A stretch of DNA of 64,000 bases. Source: Portulaca oleracea (lineage: Eukaryota > Streptophyta > Magnoliopsida > Caryophyllales > Portulacaceae). The notes below the pieces were generated by a model, which was given only the letters and a program-made list of their open reading frames with translations, ran no database searches and had not been told where the DNA came from. Below, one piece after another: positions 1 through 10,738 of this stretch. Location of the stretch: NCBI GenBank assembly GCA_029582165.1, contig CM055892.1, forward strand, positions 6,129,254 through 6,193,253, written 5' to 3'. Made by a program: the position numbers and the translations under genes. Numbering within the stretch: the first letter of the stretch is position 1; each line of letters begins with the position of its first letter.

Positions 1-570
1 GACAATGCTCATTACACAAAACCATAATGCTCAAATTGTAGAACTACAATGCTCATAGCATATAACTGTTATACCCATAATGCATACATCAAGCCTTCTC
101 ATAATGTATATACTTTTATGCTAATAGAAATTAATAATTGCATCAACCACAACATTTGCCAAGATTTAGTACAATCGAATCTGACCAAAATATATTTAAA
201 CCAAGTGACAAATGTCCAATTACATTTAAAGTACATGTTCCCAGATGATGATCAACCATCTTTGACACACTCCTCATCAGCACTCATTCTTCTACGCATA
301 CAACTACTCTATTCTGCACAATCATCTACAACAGACGACTCCAAAACCATGACATTTTCAAGTTATTCTTCAATAGGAGAACTTGTAAATTTGCTGCGCA
401 ATTGGTTTTGTTCGTAAGTCAGCAACAAGTCTGCATATGCGACTCTGAGCATATTAATTTGTTTTTGCTGCAATTACAAACAAGAAAAAAAAGTGTAAGA
501 ATTCCATACTTGTCATTAAAAACAAATAAAAAAATATTGGAGGCTTTGTGAGAGAGCAAGAGATACATAC

Positions 571-772
571 ATTATCTTTCTCCAAGTCGCATGACCAATC
601 ATTTTCATCCCCAAAAAAGGTTTCCATATGCCTCATAAGAAAAACACCACAATCAGTGTCGTTATCTTTTGTAAACCACGGCATGTTGGCATAACCAAGT
701 TTGAAATCTTCTATTTTGGGGTATGATTCTGAGCCAGCATACACCTTGGTTTTCATGAAATAACCAAGTGTA
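571..772 (-). CDS. Ulp1-like protease exon with the catalytic Cys
   Basis: Acceptor TAG at 775-773, donor GTATGT from 570. It encodes TLGYFMKTKVYAG, then DTDCGVFLMRHMETFFGD. The DCGVF motif carries the nucleophilic Cys of C48 proteases, and the MRHMETF continuation is typical of plant transposon-borne copies. Together with the His exon this gives His-Asp-Cys in family order. Confidence 0.65.
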
Positions 773-1236
773 CTAGCCTACTTTAAAAAAAATGAACATG
801 AACAAAATGTTAAAAAAACATTACCAAATGATGAGGCAAAGTGCCATATCTATTCTTTCAAGTTATGTTGACAATCAAATTTAATGCTTAAGTATATACT
901 TTTATGCTCATAACCTACAAGACCAATGCTCATAACCTAAAACTTTAATGCTCATGACCTACGACTTTAATGCTCATAACCTAAAAGATCAATGCTCATA
1001 ACCTACAGAGGCTGATGCTCATGACTTATAATGACAATGCTCATTACACAAAACCATAATGCTCATGAATCAAAACACCCATGCTCATAACCTACAAGCC
1101 CAATGCTCATATTGTACAACTACTATGCTCATAACATATAACTATTATGCTCATACCCTACAAAAACAATGCTCATTTGAACTTAATGAATTTCACAAAA
1201 AACAAACATGAAAAAGTTTTAAAAATAAAATATTAC

Positions 1237-1374
1237 CAAACGTTGAGGCAAAGTTCCATATCTTTTCTTTCGAGGCATATCGACAATCAAATTGTCGATG
1301 ATTAAATTTTCTTGTTTTGGGATGTTTGAGCAGAACAAAAAGTAGTGCTCATGGGCACAAATTGGAATGAAAAT
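1237..1374 (-). CDS. Ulp1-like protease exon with the catalytic His
   Basis: Acceptor TTTCAG at 1380-1375, donor GTAATA from 1236. The product starts IFIPICAHEHYFLFCSNIPK and goes on to LIIDN, matching the Ulp1 pattern in which the active-site His follows an IPI stretch and the conserved Asp follows a hydrophobic strand. The last 55 bp are repeated imperfectly at 826-882 (see findings). Confidence 0.6.
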
Positions 1375-1804
1375 CTGAAATAAATAACATAAAAAAATAT
1401 AATTAGTTTCAAAAATTAAATAATTGATTATAACCAATACATAATTGACAAAACTTACCAAATCAACCTTTTTAAGATCAATATGATCTTGCTCTACCAA
1501 TTCATTTGATGCAATTTCCACAAAGAAATCTCTTGATTTTTGTTTAGAGTCTTTTCCATTAGCAAGAACCAGGCTTTACTGTAAGTAAATGACAACCGAA
1601 ATCACAAAATCAAAAATTCAAAAAAATGCTCATCAAGTTGACCTACTATACTCATAATCTAGAACATCAAAGCTCATAAATGCAAAAGAACGTTAATGCT
1701 CATCAACCTAAATGCTCATATCATCCAACACTTTTGCTCATAAATCTATACACCTAAGCTTATAACATGAAAATAATATACCCAAATGCTCATAAATTAC
1801 TCAC

Positions 1805-1985
1805 CACACAGTTTGAGGTGAAGAAAAACCGAGATACAGAAGAGATATTTCTGTATAGCTCCAAATTATTTAAAAACCTGCTCCACTCATTAACTACCTC
1901 ATCATCAACATGTGATTCCTTATACACAAGATATTTCAAATTTTTTCGATTGAGCTCCCCCCACTTTATCCTTGCAAGAATCTCA
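1805..1985 (-). CDS. Pre-catalytic exon of the Ulp1-like gene
   Basis: Acceptor AG at 1987-1986 and donor GTGAGT at 1804-1799. It encodes a segment with KESHVDDEVVNEWSRFLN, resembling the stretch before the catalytic His in Ulp1-like proteins where helices with VDDxVVxxW patterns occur. It joins in frame with the preceding exon. Confidence 0.55.
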
Positions 1986-2072
1986 CTGTAAAATATAATA
2001 AAAATAATTTCGATTAACAAAATGAAATTTGAACAAAAAAATAATAATCTAAAAGGCGAAAAAAATACTTAC

Positions 2073-2800
2073 TCGTCGTCAGCATCTCGTGCAAAAATGA
2101 TTCTAATAGATTGTCTTTCACGTGCAGTAAATTTTTTTCTCAACTTTACAACACGGTCACGGTAGGGGGAACACATACTGGGAGGCATATGTGTTATTTT
2201 TCTGTTTGGTTTCTTTTTTATAGGTAGTTCAGGATGCACATTTTTCCTTGGAGCTTCATCACTTTTTTTCTTCACCAAATCATCATTCATAGCCTGGTTG
2301 GCATGCTCATCAACAATTGGCAAAATTGCAGATTCGTTTTCTGCTAGCTCTTCTACTTGAGCGTCAATCATAATCTCATCGACAACATTACTAATGACTT
2401 GATTGACATGCTCATCAAAATCATCATTTGCAAGGTTTGATGGAGGAGGGGGGTAGTAGGTGATGATTGTTGGTTATCAAACATAGGGTCATTGAGGAAC
2501 CCACCCTCAATTGCATCCATCAATATTTCGAGGGCCTCTACAATTTTTGGATTGTTCCAAAAATCCTCATCTTGACTGAGGGTTCCCTCATGACCACCAT
2601 CACTTGGAGCTTCAGTTTGCTCCTCCTCCTCCTTAACAAATTCTCGGAAAAAACTGAAGATCTTGCTGTCATGGCTAGCAAGTTTTTTGGCTGCAGTCAC
2701 ATTAGGGAAAACTTCAAATGCAGCTTCAGATGTTTCCCTAAATTGCTTCAATGACCTTGCAAGATCATTTGCAACCTCTATTAACTTTTTGGTTAGCCTT
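2073..2800 (-). pseudogene. Low-complexity linker exon(s) of the Ulp1-like gene
   Basis: Two open blocks in different frames: about 2460-2800 (containing EVANDLARSLKQF and an acidic EEEEQTEAPSDGGHEG stretch) and 2073-2450 (ending with PYRDRVVKLRKKFTARE and FARDADD). The switch falls at a G-rich run near 2445-2455, consistent with an indel. The donor at 2072-2071 (GTAAGT) joins in phase to the next exon at 1985, giving DDDEILARIKW. Function unknown; this is the usual spacer between the N-terminal domain and the protease. Confidence 0.5.
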
Positions 2801-3099
2801 TGCAGCAAAAAAAAAAAAAAAAAAAAACTATCATCACATACAACTACTATGCTCACAACATACAACAACAATGCTCAAAACAACAAAAATCCATAATGCT
2901 CATGAATCAGAACACCTATGCTCATAACCTACAGAGGCCAATGCTCATACTGTACAACTACTATGCTCATGACCTACAACTACTATGCTCATAATGTATA
3001 AGATCAATGCTCATGACCTACAACTACTATGCTCATAATGTATAAGACCAATGCTCATGACCTATAATGACAATGCTCATTACTCAAATCCATAATGTA

Positions 3100-3877
3100 C
3101 AGGGACGGAGGTCCCTTAGGGCAAGGAGGGGCAATTGCCCCCCCTGAACTGCAACATTTGAATAGGCATTTCTAATAAATTACTTGCAATTCCTGATTGT
3201 AGAGTAAGTGGTGAAGGCATAGTATAACAACCAATGAGTTAGTGGTTCAAAACTCACATTATATTTGCATCCACTTTCCCTTCCAGTTCCCCTTGTTTTT
3301 TACTTAGAGAAGTATATTAATAATATACATTGTGATGCAATGTATTGTATACATTTTCCCTTATTTTTGGCTAATATTTAATTCTTTTTATCCTCTAATT
3401 CCACATATTTATTTGCATCTCACCTACATAGTAAGATCTTCATTTATATTTTAGTTGGACTACATCCTTTTTTCCTTACTCATTTTCAAATGCTTTGATA
3501 AATATAGATATTATTATTATTGTAGCAAATAATTATAATAACTAAAAATAGTAATGATAGACTAATAAATATCAACTTATGAACCTGCAATATATTGATT
3601 TAAGTGTATTTACAATAATCTAAAATTTGTTTATTTAAAGTGCAGGAATTGAAATAAAAAAATGATTAATTTATTTAATATATGCCACGCATACATAGTT
3701 AATGTAGTACATTAATGAATATAATTATATGTGAATAAACTACACAATTTATAGTTTATTAATGTATTATTTTTTTCTTATCTTTAATATAAACATATTT
3801 TATAATTCCTTTTTGAAATATAATAGAAATATTATAATGATCGCCCCCCTCAACCTTTTCTTCTGGCTTCGTCCCTG
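3100..3877. mobile_element. hAT-like non-autonomous element, 778 bp
   Basis: The ends are CAGGGACGGAGG and GGCTTCGTCCCTG, giving inverted termini CAGGGACG/CGTCCCTG. The flanking 8-mers are ATAATGTA (3092-3099) and ATCATGTA (3878-3885), a 7/8 target duplication as expected for hAT elements. The inner left end has the GGGGCAATTGCCCCCC motif seen in many plant hAT-type elements. The interior is AT-rich with no transposase. It lies inside the intron minisatellite. Confidence 0.85.
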
Positions 3878-4206
3878 ATCATGTATACAAACAATAATGA
3901 CAATGCTCATGACATATAATGACAATGCTCATGACCTACAACTACTATGCTCATAATGTATAAGACCAATCCTCATGACCTACAACTACTATGCTCATAA
4001 CTTAAGAATATAATACCCATACTACTATGCTTATAATGTCCATACTACTATGCTTATAATCTAAACACATATGCTCATAAATTATAATGGCAATGCTCAT
4101 AATCTACAAACACATAACAATACACAAAAAAAATTGATAATTCATTATAAAAAAAATAATGCTTATACCAAATGATAACTATAAAATGCTCATAATAAAA
4201 TTTTAC

Positions 4207-4544
4207 CTGACAGTTATCTCCATCTTCTGATTTGTCCGAACTCACTTCAATGTGTTCCTTTTCGGGTTGTTCTTTTGAAGCAGTTGGTTTTCTTGAATAA
4301 TATGCTTCAGTTTCACCATCAGGGTAAGGAGTTCGTGGATCTTGCACCAAATTCTGGCACCAGCACACTGATTGAAGCAAACAAAGCAAGAGCCCATTCT
4401 TGGATTAATGATGCCCTTACCAAAGCCATATTGTTTTTCAAAGTTGACCCTCTCAGTGACAGAATCATTGTCCCATACCCCAATAATTGGGAATGATCGA
4501 TTATGTTCTAGAAACACAAAGGACACTCTGTCGAGGTAGAAAGC
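4207..4544 (-). pseudogene. Middle exon of the Ulp1-like gene, frameshifted
   Basis: Acceptor AG at 4546-4545, donor GT at 4206-4205. The block begins with a YLDRVSFVFLEHNRSF-type stretch followed by IIGVWDNDSVTERV, common after the N-terminal domain in these elements. The first half is open in one frame and the second half (ending EVSSDKSEDGDNCQ) in another, so at least one indel lies within about 4300-4400. Confidence 0.5.
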
Positions 4545-5221
4545 CTATGATTTTAAAATGAAGAAAAACAGAAACATTATTGCTCATAGACAAATTCAAT
4601 ATACATAGGATAATACACAATTACTTATGATGTGCAACATGTATTCTCATACTCTAAAAACAATGCTTGAAACATAATCACACAAAATGCTCATGAATTT
4701 AAACACCAATGTTCATACCCTAGAATGGCAATGCTCATTGCATTAAACCATAGTGCTCATGAATCTAAAAACCTATGCTAATTACCTATAATGACAATGC
4801 TAATTCCATAAAAGCCATAATGCTCATGAATCTGAGAACCTATACTTGTACCCGAGAATGGAAATGCTCATTACATAAAGAGCATAATGCTCATGAATTT
4901 AAAAACCCATGCTCATTACCTATAATGACAATGTTCATTGCATAAAAACATAATGCTCATGAATCTAAAAATCTATGTTCATTACCTATAATGATAATGC
5001 TCATTGCATAAAAATTATAATGCTTATTAATCTAAAAACCTATGCTCATACGCTAGAACAGCAATGCTCATTACATTAAAACATAATGCTCATTACCTAG
5101 AACAGCAATGCTCATTACATAAAACCATAATGCATGAATCTAAAAATTTATGCTCATAATCTACAACACATATGCTCATACAATTTTTTTTTTAAAAAAA
5201 AAACAGTAAAAAGAAAATTAC

Positions 5222-5845
5222 CAACAACAGCAGAATCGGGCCATCAAAGTAAGAGTCCTTCTTTGCTTGCCACTTTTGCACCGAATGGCAAAGACTCTTC
5301 AACGCAAACAAACACCAATTATATTGGTTCACTTCATCTAACTTCACAAACAACCTAAACGCCTTTTTGTTAATATATCTATTCTGATTTCCCATAAGCA
5401 TAGTACAGAACACATACATCAAAAACCCCCATTGGAACATTTCCCCACCATCCTTAAACTCTAATATTTTTTCTGGCATGCTAGCAATCACACCTTTATC
5501 CCCATTGAAATAAGCTTGCATAAACCTATCTAATTCACTTTTATACACCTTTTCATCTTCTTTGCTTTGGGAGTCTAACATACACTCAAAAGTATCACAA
5601 TACTTCCCCATTGGTAAACCAAAGATTTGATAAACATTGTATGTATCAAGTGTCAACCTCTGACCATTAGCAAGGGCTAAACTACAAGACAAAAAATCAA
5701 ATTTCTCACAAGCCCAACGTGATAAAGGTTTAGGAACAAAATTCATTTTTACTTCTAAAAAACCACTAAAACCCAAATTCCGAATTGCTTCCCTCTCAGC
5801 ATCATTAAATCTCGGGATCATATTAAAAAGCTTAGAGGGAGACAT
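5222..5845 (-). CDS. N-terminal domain exon of the Ulp1-like gene
   Basis: An open block of about 208 codons, rich in aromatic and basic residues. It opens with MSPSKLFNMIPRFND and runs through motifs such as GFSGFLEVK, RWACEKFDF and NVYQIFGLPMGKYCD to DGPILLLL, where a GTAATT donor follows (5221-5220). This layout (SPSKL, then GFxGxL, then a VYxxxGLPxG motif) is typical of the domain preceding Ulp1 domains in plant transposon-derived proteins related to DUF1985 and the plant mobile domain. I recognise the family only loosely. Upstream, a short stretch to about 5908 may belong to the same exon but contains an in-frame TAG. Confidence 0.6.
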
Positions 5846-6469
5846 GCGGTTGTTGAAAACGCAATCATCTTTCTACTTTTGTTGCTCGTCGTGCTCTTTT
5901 TCTGAATCTGCACAAACATGATGATAATAAAAAAAAAAACAATTAAACAAAAAAGGATCATGACATAAAATGCTCATAAGCCACAACCTCTATTCTCATA
6001 CTCTACAATCTTAATGCTCATAAGATATAAACTATATGCTCATACTCTATAGTCACTATGCTCATAAGCTATAAACTGTATGCTCATATCATTAACTACT
6101 ATGCTCATACGATATAAGACGAATGCTCATACTCTACAATAACTATGCTCATAAGCTATAAACTATATGCTCATACTCTACAATAACTATGCACAAACCT
6201 CAAAATGAATGCTCATAAATTGCTCATAAAACCTCAAAATAATTGACAAATAATACATGTTTTTTTTACCTTCTTTGACCATCTCTTTTTTTTGTTTTTT
6301 CTCAATTTTTTCCTGCTCTTTCATTGGAAACCTCCTTTTGTAGACAATCTGATTTTCGGATTGCATTTTGTCTCTGCCATTAAACACATAAATGAAACCA
6401 GTTAACAAAACAAATCTGATTACATCATAGACTAACTCTAATAAAAACAGAGACTCACAAAAAATGAAT

Positions 6470-6960
6470 AAACCTCACACAAAACGCATAAAAACACAAA
6501 AATATACCACAAAATCTCACACAAAATGCATAAACCCTAAAAATAACTACAGAGAAATCATATTGAAACAGAAAATCGTCAACAAAAACGCATAAAACCC
6601 TAAAAACAGAGACTCCATGAACGTGGTTGGCATAAAGAAAGTATAGCACAAAATCTCTCACACAAAAACGCATAAAACCCTAAAAACACAAAAAATATAC
6701 CACAAAATCTCACACAAAATGCATAAACCCTAAAAATAAACATAGAGAGATCATATTAGAACAGAAAATCGTCAACAAAAACGCATAAAATCCCAAAAAT
6801 AGAGACTCCATGAACTTGGTTGGCATAAAGAAAGCAGAGCACAAAATCTCTCACACAAAAACGCATAAAACCTTAAAAACACAAAAATATATCACAAAAT
6901 CTCACACAAAACGCATAAACCCTAGAAATCAAACTAGAACAGAAAATCGTCAACAAAAAC
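6470..6960. repeat. Tandem repeat of about 193 bp, 2.5 copies
   Basis: GACTCCATGAAC recurs at 6611 and 6804 (period 193), with the same series of sub-motifs in each copy: ACAAAAACGCATAAAACCCT, ATACCACAAAATCTCACAC and AGAAAATCGTCAACAAAAAC. It lies just upstream of the first recognisable coding block of the Ulp1-like gene. Short open frames across it (for example 6455-6673 minus) are repeat artefacts. Confidence 0.8.
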
Positions 6961-7262
6961 TTACATTCGAGTAAAGGACAGGGAAATCGTTAGCAGAATC
7001 GCCGCAGAGAATCGACACAAAAAGAGAGTGAATGGAGAAGTTTAATCGATCGTCAATAACTTCTATTCCGACAATTGCACCGGAGAGTTGTAAGCAGTTG
7101 TGCAGTCGATGAGTGAGTCGCAGTCACAGTGAGCAGTAGAGAGAGAAAGTAGAGAGAGAGTGAAATTATAGAAATTGAAACAAATAATCTGCACTCGCGC
7201 CTCTAGCTCTTCTTAGTCTTTTCCTCAACAAGAATTGGGCCGCCAAGAATTGCGCGAAATCG
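6961..7262. other. Upstream flank of the Ulp1-like gene, no gene seen
   Basis: Purine-rich GA tracts (AGAGAGAAAGTAGAGAGAGAG at about 7139-7160) and moderately GC-rich sequence. It could hold the promoter or 5' leader of the minus-strand gene or a transposon end. I found no clear terminal inverted repeat, since the other end lies outside the window. Confidence 0.4.
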
Positions 7263-7381
7263 AATCAGATATTCTTATTCGGCTTTGGGCTTGGTAATTA
7301 AATGGGCCCGGGCGCACAACGCTCCCTGCACCCGGGCTCATAATCAAATCAGATATTCTTATTCGGCTTTGGGCTTGGTAA
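7263..7381. repeat. 35 bp direct repeat flanking a GC-rich near-palindrome
   Basis: The same 35 bp (starting AATCAGATATTC, ending GGGCTTGGTAA) occurs at 7263-7297 and 7347-7381. The 49 bp between them carries GGGCCCGGGCGCA and, further on, TGCACCCGGGC. The two repeat copies look identical. Confidence 0.85.
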
Positions 7382-8663
7382 CATGATTGATTGATAACAT
7401 GCATATTAGCATAGTTGAAACTTAGATCAATCAAGACATTTTATCAAGGCAAACTTGCATAAGCGCTAATCACAATATAAACATTCTTATAAATATGAAT
7501 ACTTGTCGAGCACTTATAAACATATGATTGTCGAAACTTTAAGCATCATAAACATAAACTCACATTAGACAATCAACTTAATCTTTGAGAGAAACATGCA
7601 AAGACTTGAGACATATGAGCATTCATATAAACCTTCTTTGCACAATTAGCAAATTAGGAATTATCATATGAATTCATCCTGAAATAAATTTCCATGAATC
7701 CATATTCTTACAACTCATAAATTTTCATTTCAAACTCATACATTTCATGAACATTTGCACCTTATTCACATTATGAACCATACTAAACAAGACAACACAA
7801 GTATATATCTCAAAAAAACATATATACTAATGAAACAAGAACTTTCATGAATGAACATTGTCTTAACTTAAGCATGCTTGTATCTTTAGCGGAGAATAAC
7901 ACTAGTCATGTACATAAACTTAAACATGTGAATCATATAGATTGACATACATACTTGCACATGTACATATATGACTACTTGAAAATTAAACATTCATGCT
8001 TGTCATTCCATCAATTAACAAGAAATTGATAATGCCTTATACTCAAATAATCATGATAAAGTTAACCAAACAATTATCATGCTTTGTATTCAACTAGGCA
8101 TCTCATATGTGAACACCATATATATGTACTTAACCATGGAAAAACATGCCATAAAACTCATAAATTCACTTAACATGGCACTTTGTGATTTACTTGACAA
8201 TAATAAAATCTCACTTAACATATTGGTATTAAGAATAATGGCAAAGAAAAATGTACTCATAAGACACCCTAACACACCACTTTCTTGAAAACATGTAAAT
8301 GGTGACTTAACAAGGCGTATAAATAAATCTCAACCTGTTTCTAAATATTAATCCTTCCATTTGAATGAACCCAATTCAAATCAAATAGAACTATGTCATT
8401 TAAAAATAATTAAATGTCAATAAATAACTTATCTCGATGAAGGCAATTTCATCATACTCCTTGAACCTCTTGAGTATGAACATCAATCACCATCGCCACA
8501 ACCGATCGATAATCTCACTACATCAATCAAATGAATCACAATTGATTAATAATTTTGATAACTAAAATGATAAACTTGAATAAACAAACTTGTATAAAGC
8601 AACATAAACTTATCTTTTCCACTCCATAGCTTCTTGATCTCGATTCCATCCCTCAAGTTGTCC
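7382..8663. other. AT-rich intergenic stretch, nothing recognised
   Basis: About 1.3 kb of AT-rich sequence with many CATAAA, CATTCATA and AACTTAA words but no coding signature on either strand; open frames near 8080-8290 are short and unrelated to any family I know. It may be the non-coding interior of an old retrotransposon in which the hAT-like element at 8672 also sits. Confidence 0.4.
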
Positions 8664-8671
8664 GGTATGAT

Positions 8672-9544
8672 TAGACCTGTCAATACGGGCGGGCAGGCGG
8701 GTTAGGGGTCGGTCGTATATCGGGTTTGGGTAAATACGGGTCGGGTGTATTTCAGGTTCGTGTAAATATAGGTCGGGTGTATTCCGGTTTCGGCCGGTTT
8801 GGGTCGGGTTTATGGGTCATGACCGTCCTTTTTCTCAGTCACTTACAACTAATAAAATTGATTATAATTAGTCAAAGACACCTGTGTAATGTACCATTCC
8901 ATTCCAAGTTCGACCACCACGATATGTCATAGTTGTATAGACATATTAATATACACCTAAGGGACAAAATTTGGCAATCTTCAAGTCCACAAGTATTATG
9001 CGGTTTACGTCAACAATCCACGAATAATAATACTTATGAAATATATAGGTTTTTTGGATGCTAATATACTGAACTTTTGGGATATTGGACAATAATGCGC
9101 TAAACTTTGACCTTGGACAATAATACGCTATTTTACTGAAAGAGAGGAGAGAGGCGGGACTGCAGGAGTTTGAGGGTTCACTGAAAGAGTGAATGAGTGA
9201 CAGTGTTAGGGTTTTGTTTTGGTCATTTGTTATTTGATTATTTCATTTGTATGTCTTTCTCTACGTATAGATTTCTAAAACCACCCAATATTTTACTTTT
9301 GGGCCTTAATTTTCATGAAATGGACCCATTTTTTTGCACAAGGCCAAAGTAGACAAAACACTTAAAATTAAAGTGTCTGACCCAATGAGTCGACCCAAAC
9401 CTAACCCGACTTGACCTGTTTTTTACCGGGTTCTTTGAGTTGGGTCATTTTCGGGTCCCGGGTCGGAATTTCGTGTTCAAAACCCACTTTTTGCGGGTCG
9501 GTTTGGGTCGGGTTTCCGGGTCGGGTCAAGAATTGCCAGGTCTA
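8672..9544. mobile_element. hAT-like non-autonomous element, 873 bp, perfect 8 bp TSD
   Basis: The ends are TAGACCTGTCAAT and ATTGCCAGGTCTA (13 bp inverted, one mismatch). GGTATGAT flanks both sides (8664-8671 and 9545-9552), a perfect 8 bp duplication. Subterminal regions on both sides are packed with GGGTCGG/CGGGT words, a known feature of a widespread plant element group with GACCTG ends. No transposase. Confidence 0.92.
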
Positions 9545-9802
9545 GGTATGATCCTTGACTCGATCATCCATGGTGATAATAAGTCTTAAGATTGTTGGAA
9601 ATATGGGGTAACGTGGTCACTTGTATAAGATGAGGGATCACTTGGGTAGCTAGGATAGACTTAAGGGTAAAACCTAACCTCTTGTAAGCAAAGTACAAGA
9701 TTTCTCATGGACTCTCAAAGAATGTTGTTATAGTTAACACCTCAAAGAGTGTGTTGAAACTCTCTAGAAACTTGTAGAAGATGTTGTGATGGTGTATAGA
9801 TG

Positions 9803-10738
9803 TGTAAACACAAATTTCGAGTCTAAAATAAATAAAGACAAGAAATATGAGAAACAAATTAATTTGTATTAATATTTGAATGTAAGCGGGTACAATCTCT
9901 GTATTAAATACAATAAAGTAGTCCTCTGATTCGATCTCCTGAAATTTGGGTGGTAGAAGTGCGGACGCTTGATCTCGATCTCAAATGCAGTCTAGTGAAG
10001 AACTCTTGTAGCGATTCTTGGTGAAGGTCTTGAACTTTGATCCTTGCTTGATAGCTGAAGGTCTTGAGCAGTAGTTCTTCAGGTTCTTGGATGCGAGGGC
10101 TTGAGTGCTTGATCTCGATCGATGAACCAAACGAAGAAGATGACTGCAGTCTTTGATGTGAAGAACAGAAGATGTCGAACTAGCAGATGTTGGTCCTTGG
10201 CGCTTGATAGCTGGAGGTCGCTTGTAGTTCGATCTTCTGAAGGCTTTGCAGGTCTTGGTGAAGAACTTTGAAGTAGTTATTGATCTTGATGTGGTGGAAG
10301 CTTGAAGACTCGATCTTGAGCTTTTGCAGACTTCGATCCTTGCGCAGTAGGCGGAGATCGCTGGCTTTGATCTTCCGCCTCTGCGCACGCCGAATGCCGA
10401 ATGCCGTCGGAGTAGACTGTCGTGTGTGTTGAAAATGAGGGAGAGAACCCCTATTTATAGGCTCTGGAGGTCTAAGGCTGCTAGGGTTTGAGTCGGGCTT
10501 TGGACTTGGGCCCAATTTATTTATTATTCCTTTATTTTAAAAATAAAGAAATAATTACTATTTTCTGCATCATAATTGACACGTGTCGCGATGGTATTGG
10601 CCAGGGTACATTTCCATTTAAAATTTAATTAAATGATCAGAATTAATTTTACACGCGTCAACAACGATGATTGGCCAAATAAAAATTAATTTATTTTACA
10701 CGTGTCATTTTCTTATTTCACGACAAATTCTCGCTTCC
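9803..10738 (-). repeat. 3' LTR of the Tat-like element
   Basis: Collinear with 17059-18042. The inner edge is unclear: similarity fades after about 10738, just past GACAAATTCTCGC. A minus-strand TATA box (AGCCTATAAATAGGGG, about 10448-10463) marks the promoter. It lacks the short duplication found at the outer start of the other LTR. Long minus-strand open frames here (9981-10388 and 10180-10515) are by-products of LTR sequence. Confidence 0.85.

Larger units (their letters stand above)
900..6235. repeat. ATGCTCAT minisatellite occupying the introns of the Ulp1-like gene
   Basis: Degenerate tandem units of about 18-24 bp with consensus AATGCTCATAACCTACAACT and variants. Blocks lie at about 1-120, 900-1175, 1625-1800, 2845-3090, 3895-4100, 4575-5190 and 5950-6235. 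The blocks fall between coding exons, so the array is discontinuous and intronic. Internal variants (CATGAATCTAAAAACC, TAATGACAATGC) suggest higher-order groupings of two or three units. Confidence 0.85.
571..6366 (-). pseudogene. Ulp1-like (C48 cysteine protease) gene of transposon type, decayed
   Basis: A multi-exon gene read right to left. Coding blocks with plausible GT-AG borders lie at about 6268-6366, 5222-5845, 4207-4544, 2073-2800, 1805-1985, 1237-1374 and 571-772. The last two carry the His and Cys regions of a Ulp1/SENP-type SUMO protease fold (HEHYFLFC and DTDCGVFLMRHMETF). Plant genomes carry many such genes inside Mutator-like and related transposons, usually with a long N-terminal domain like the one at 5222-5845. 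Frames break at about 2450 and inside 4207-4544, and a TAG lies just upstream of the N-terminal block, so I read it as a non-functional copy. The 3' end probably continues to about 240, where coding is broken by stops. Family assignment is from motif recognition; transposon origin is inference. Confidence 0.7.

Noticed and set aside
900..1180. Regularly spaced short repeats that could suggest a CRISPR array
   Set aside because: Units are contiguous and degenerate, no unique spacers, and the context is a plant nuclear genome; it is a minisatellite.
6455..6673. 72-codon minus-strand frame rich in Phe and Val
   Set aside because: Falls entirely in the 193 bp tandem repeat.
8079..8288. Overlapping short frames on both strands
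   Set aside because: AT-rich sequence, no family resemblance, no splice support.
9981..10515. Two open frames of 111-135 codons, minus strand
   Set aside because: LTR sequence, same reason as the partner LTR.
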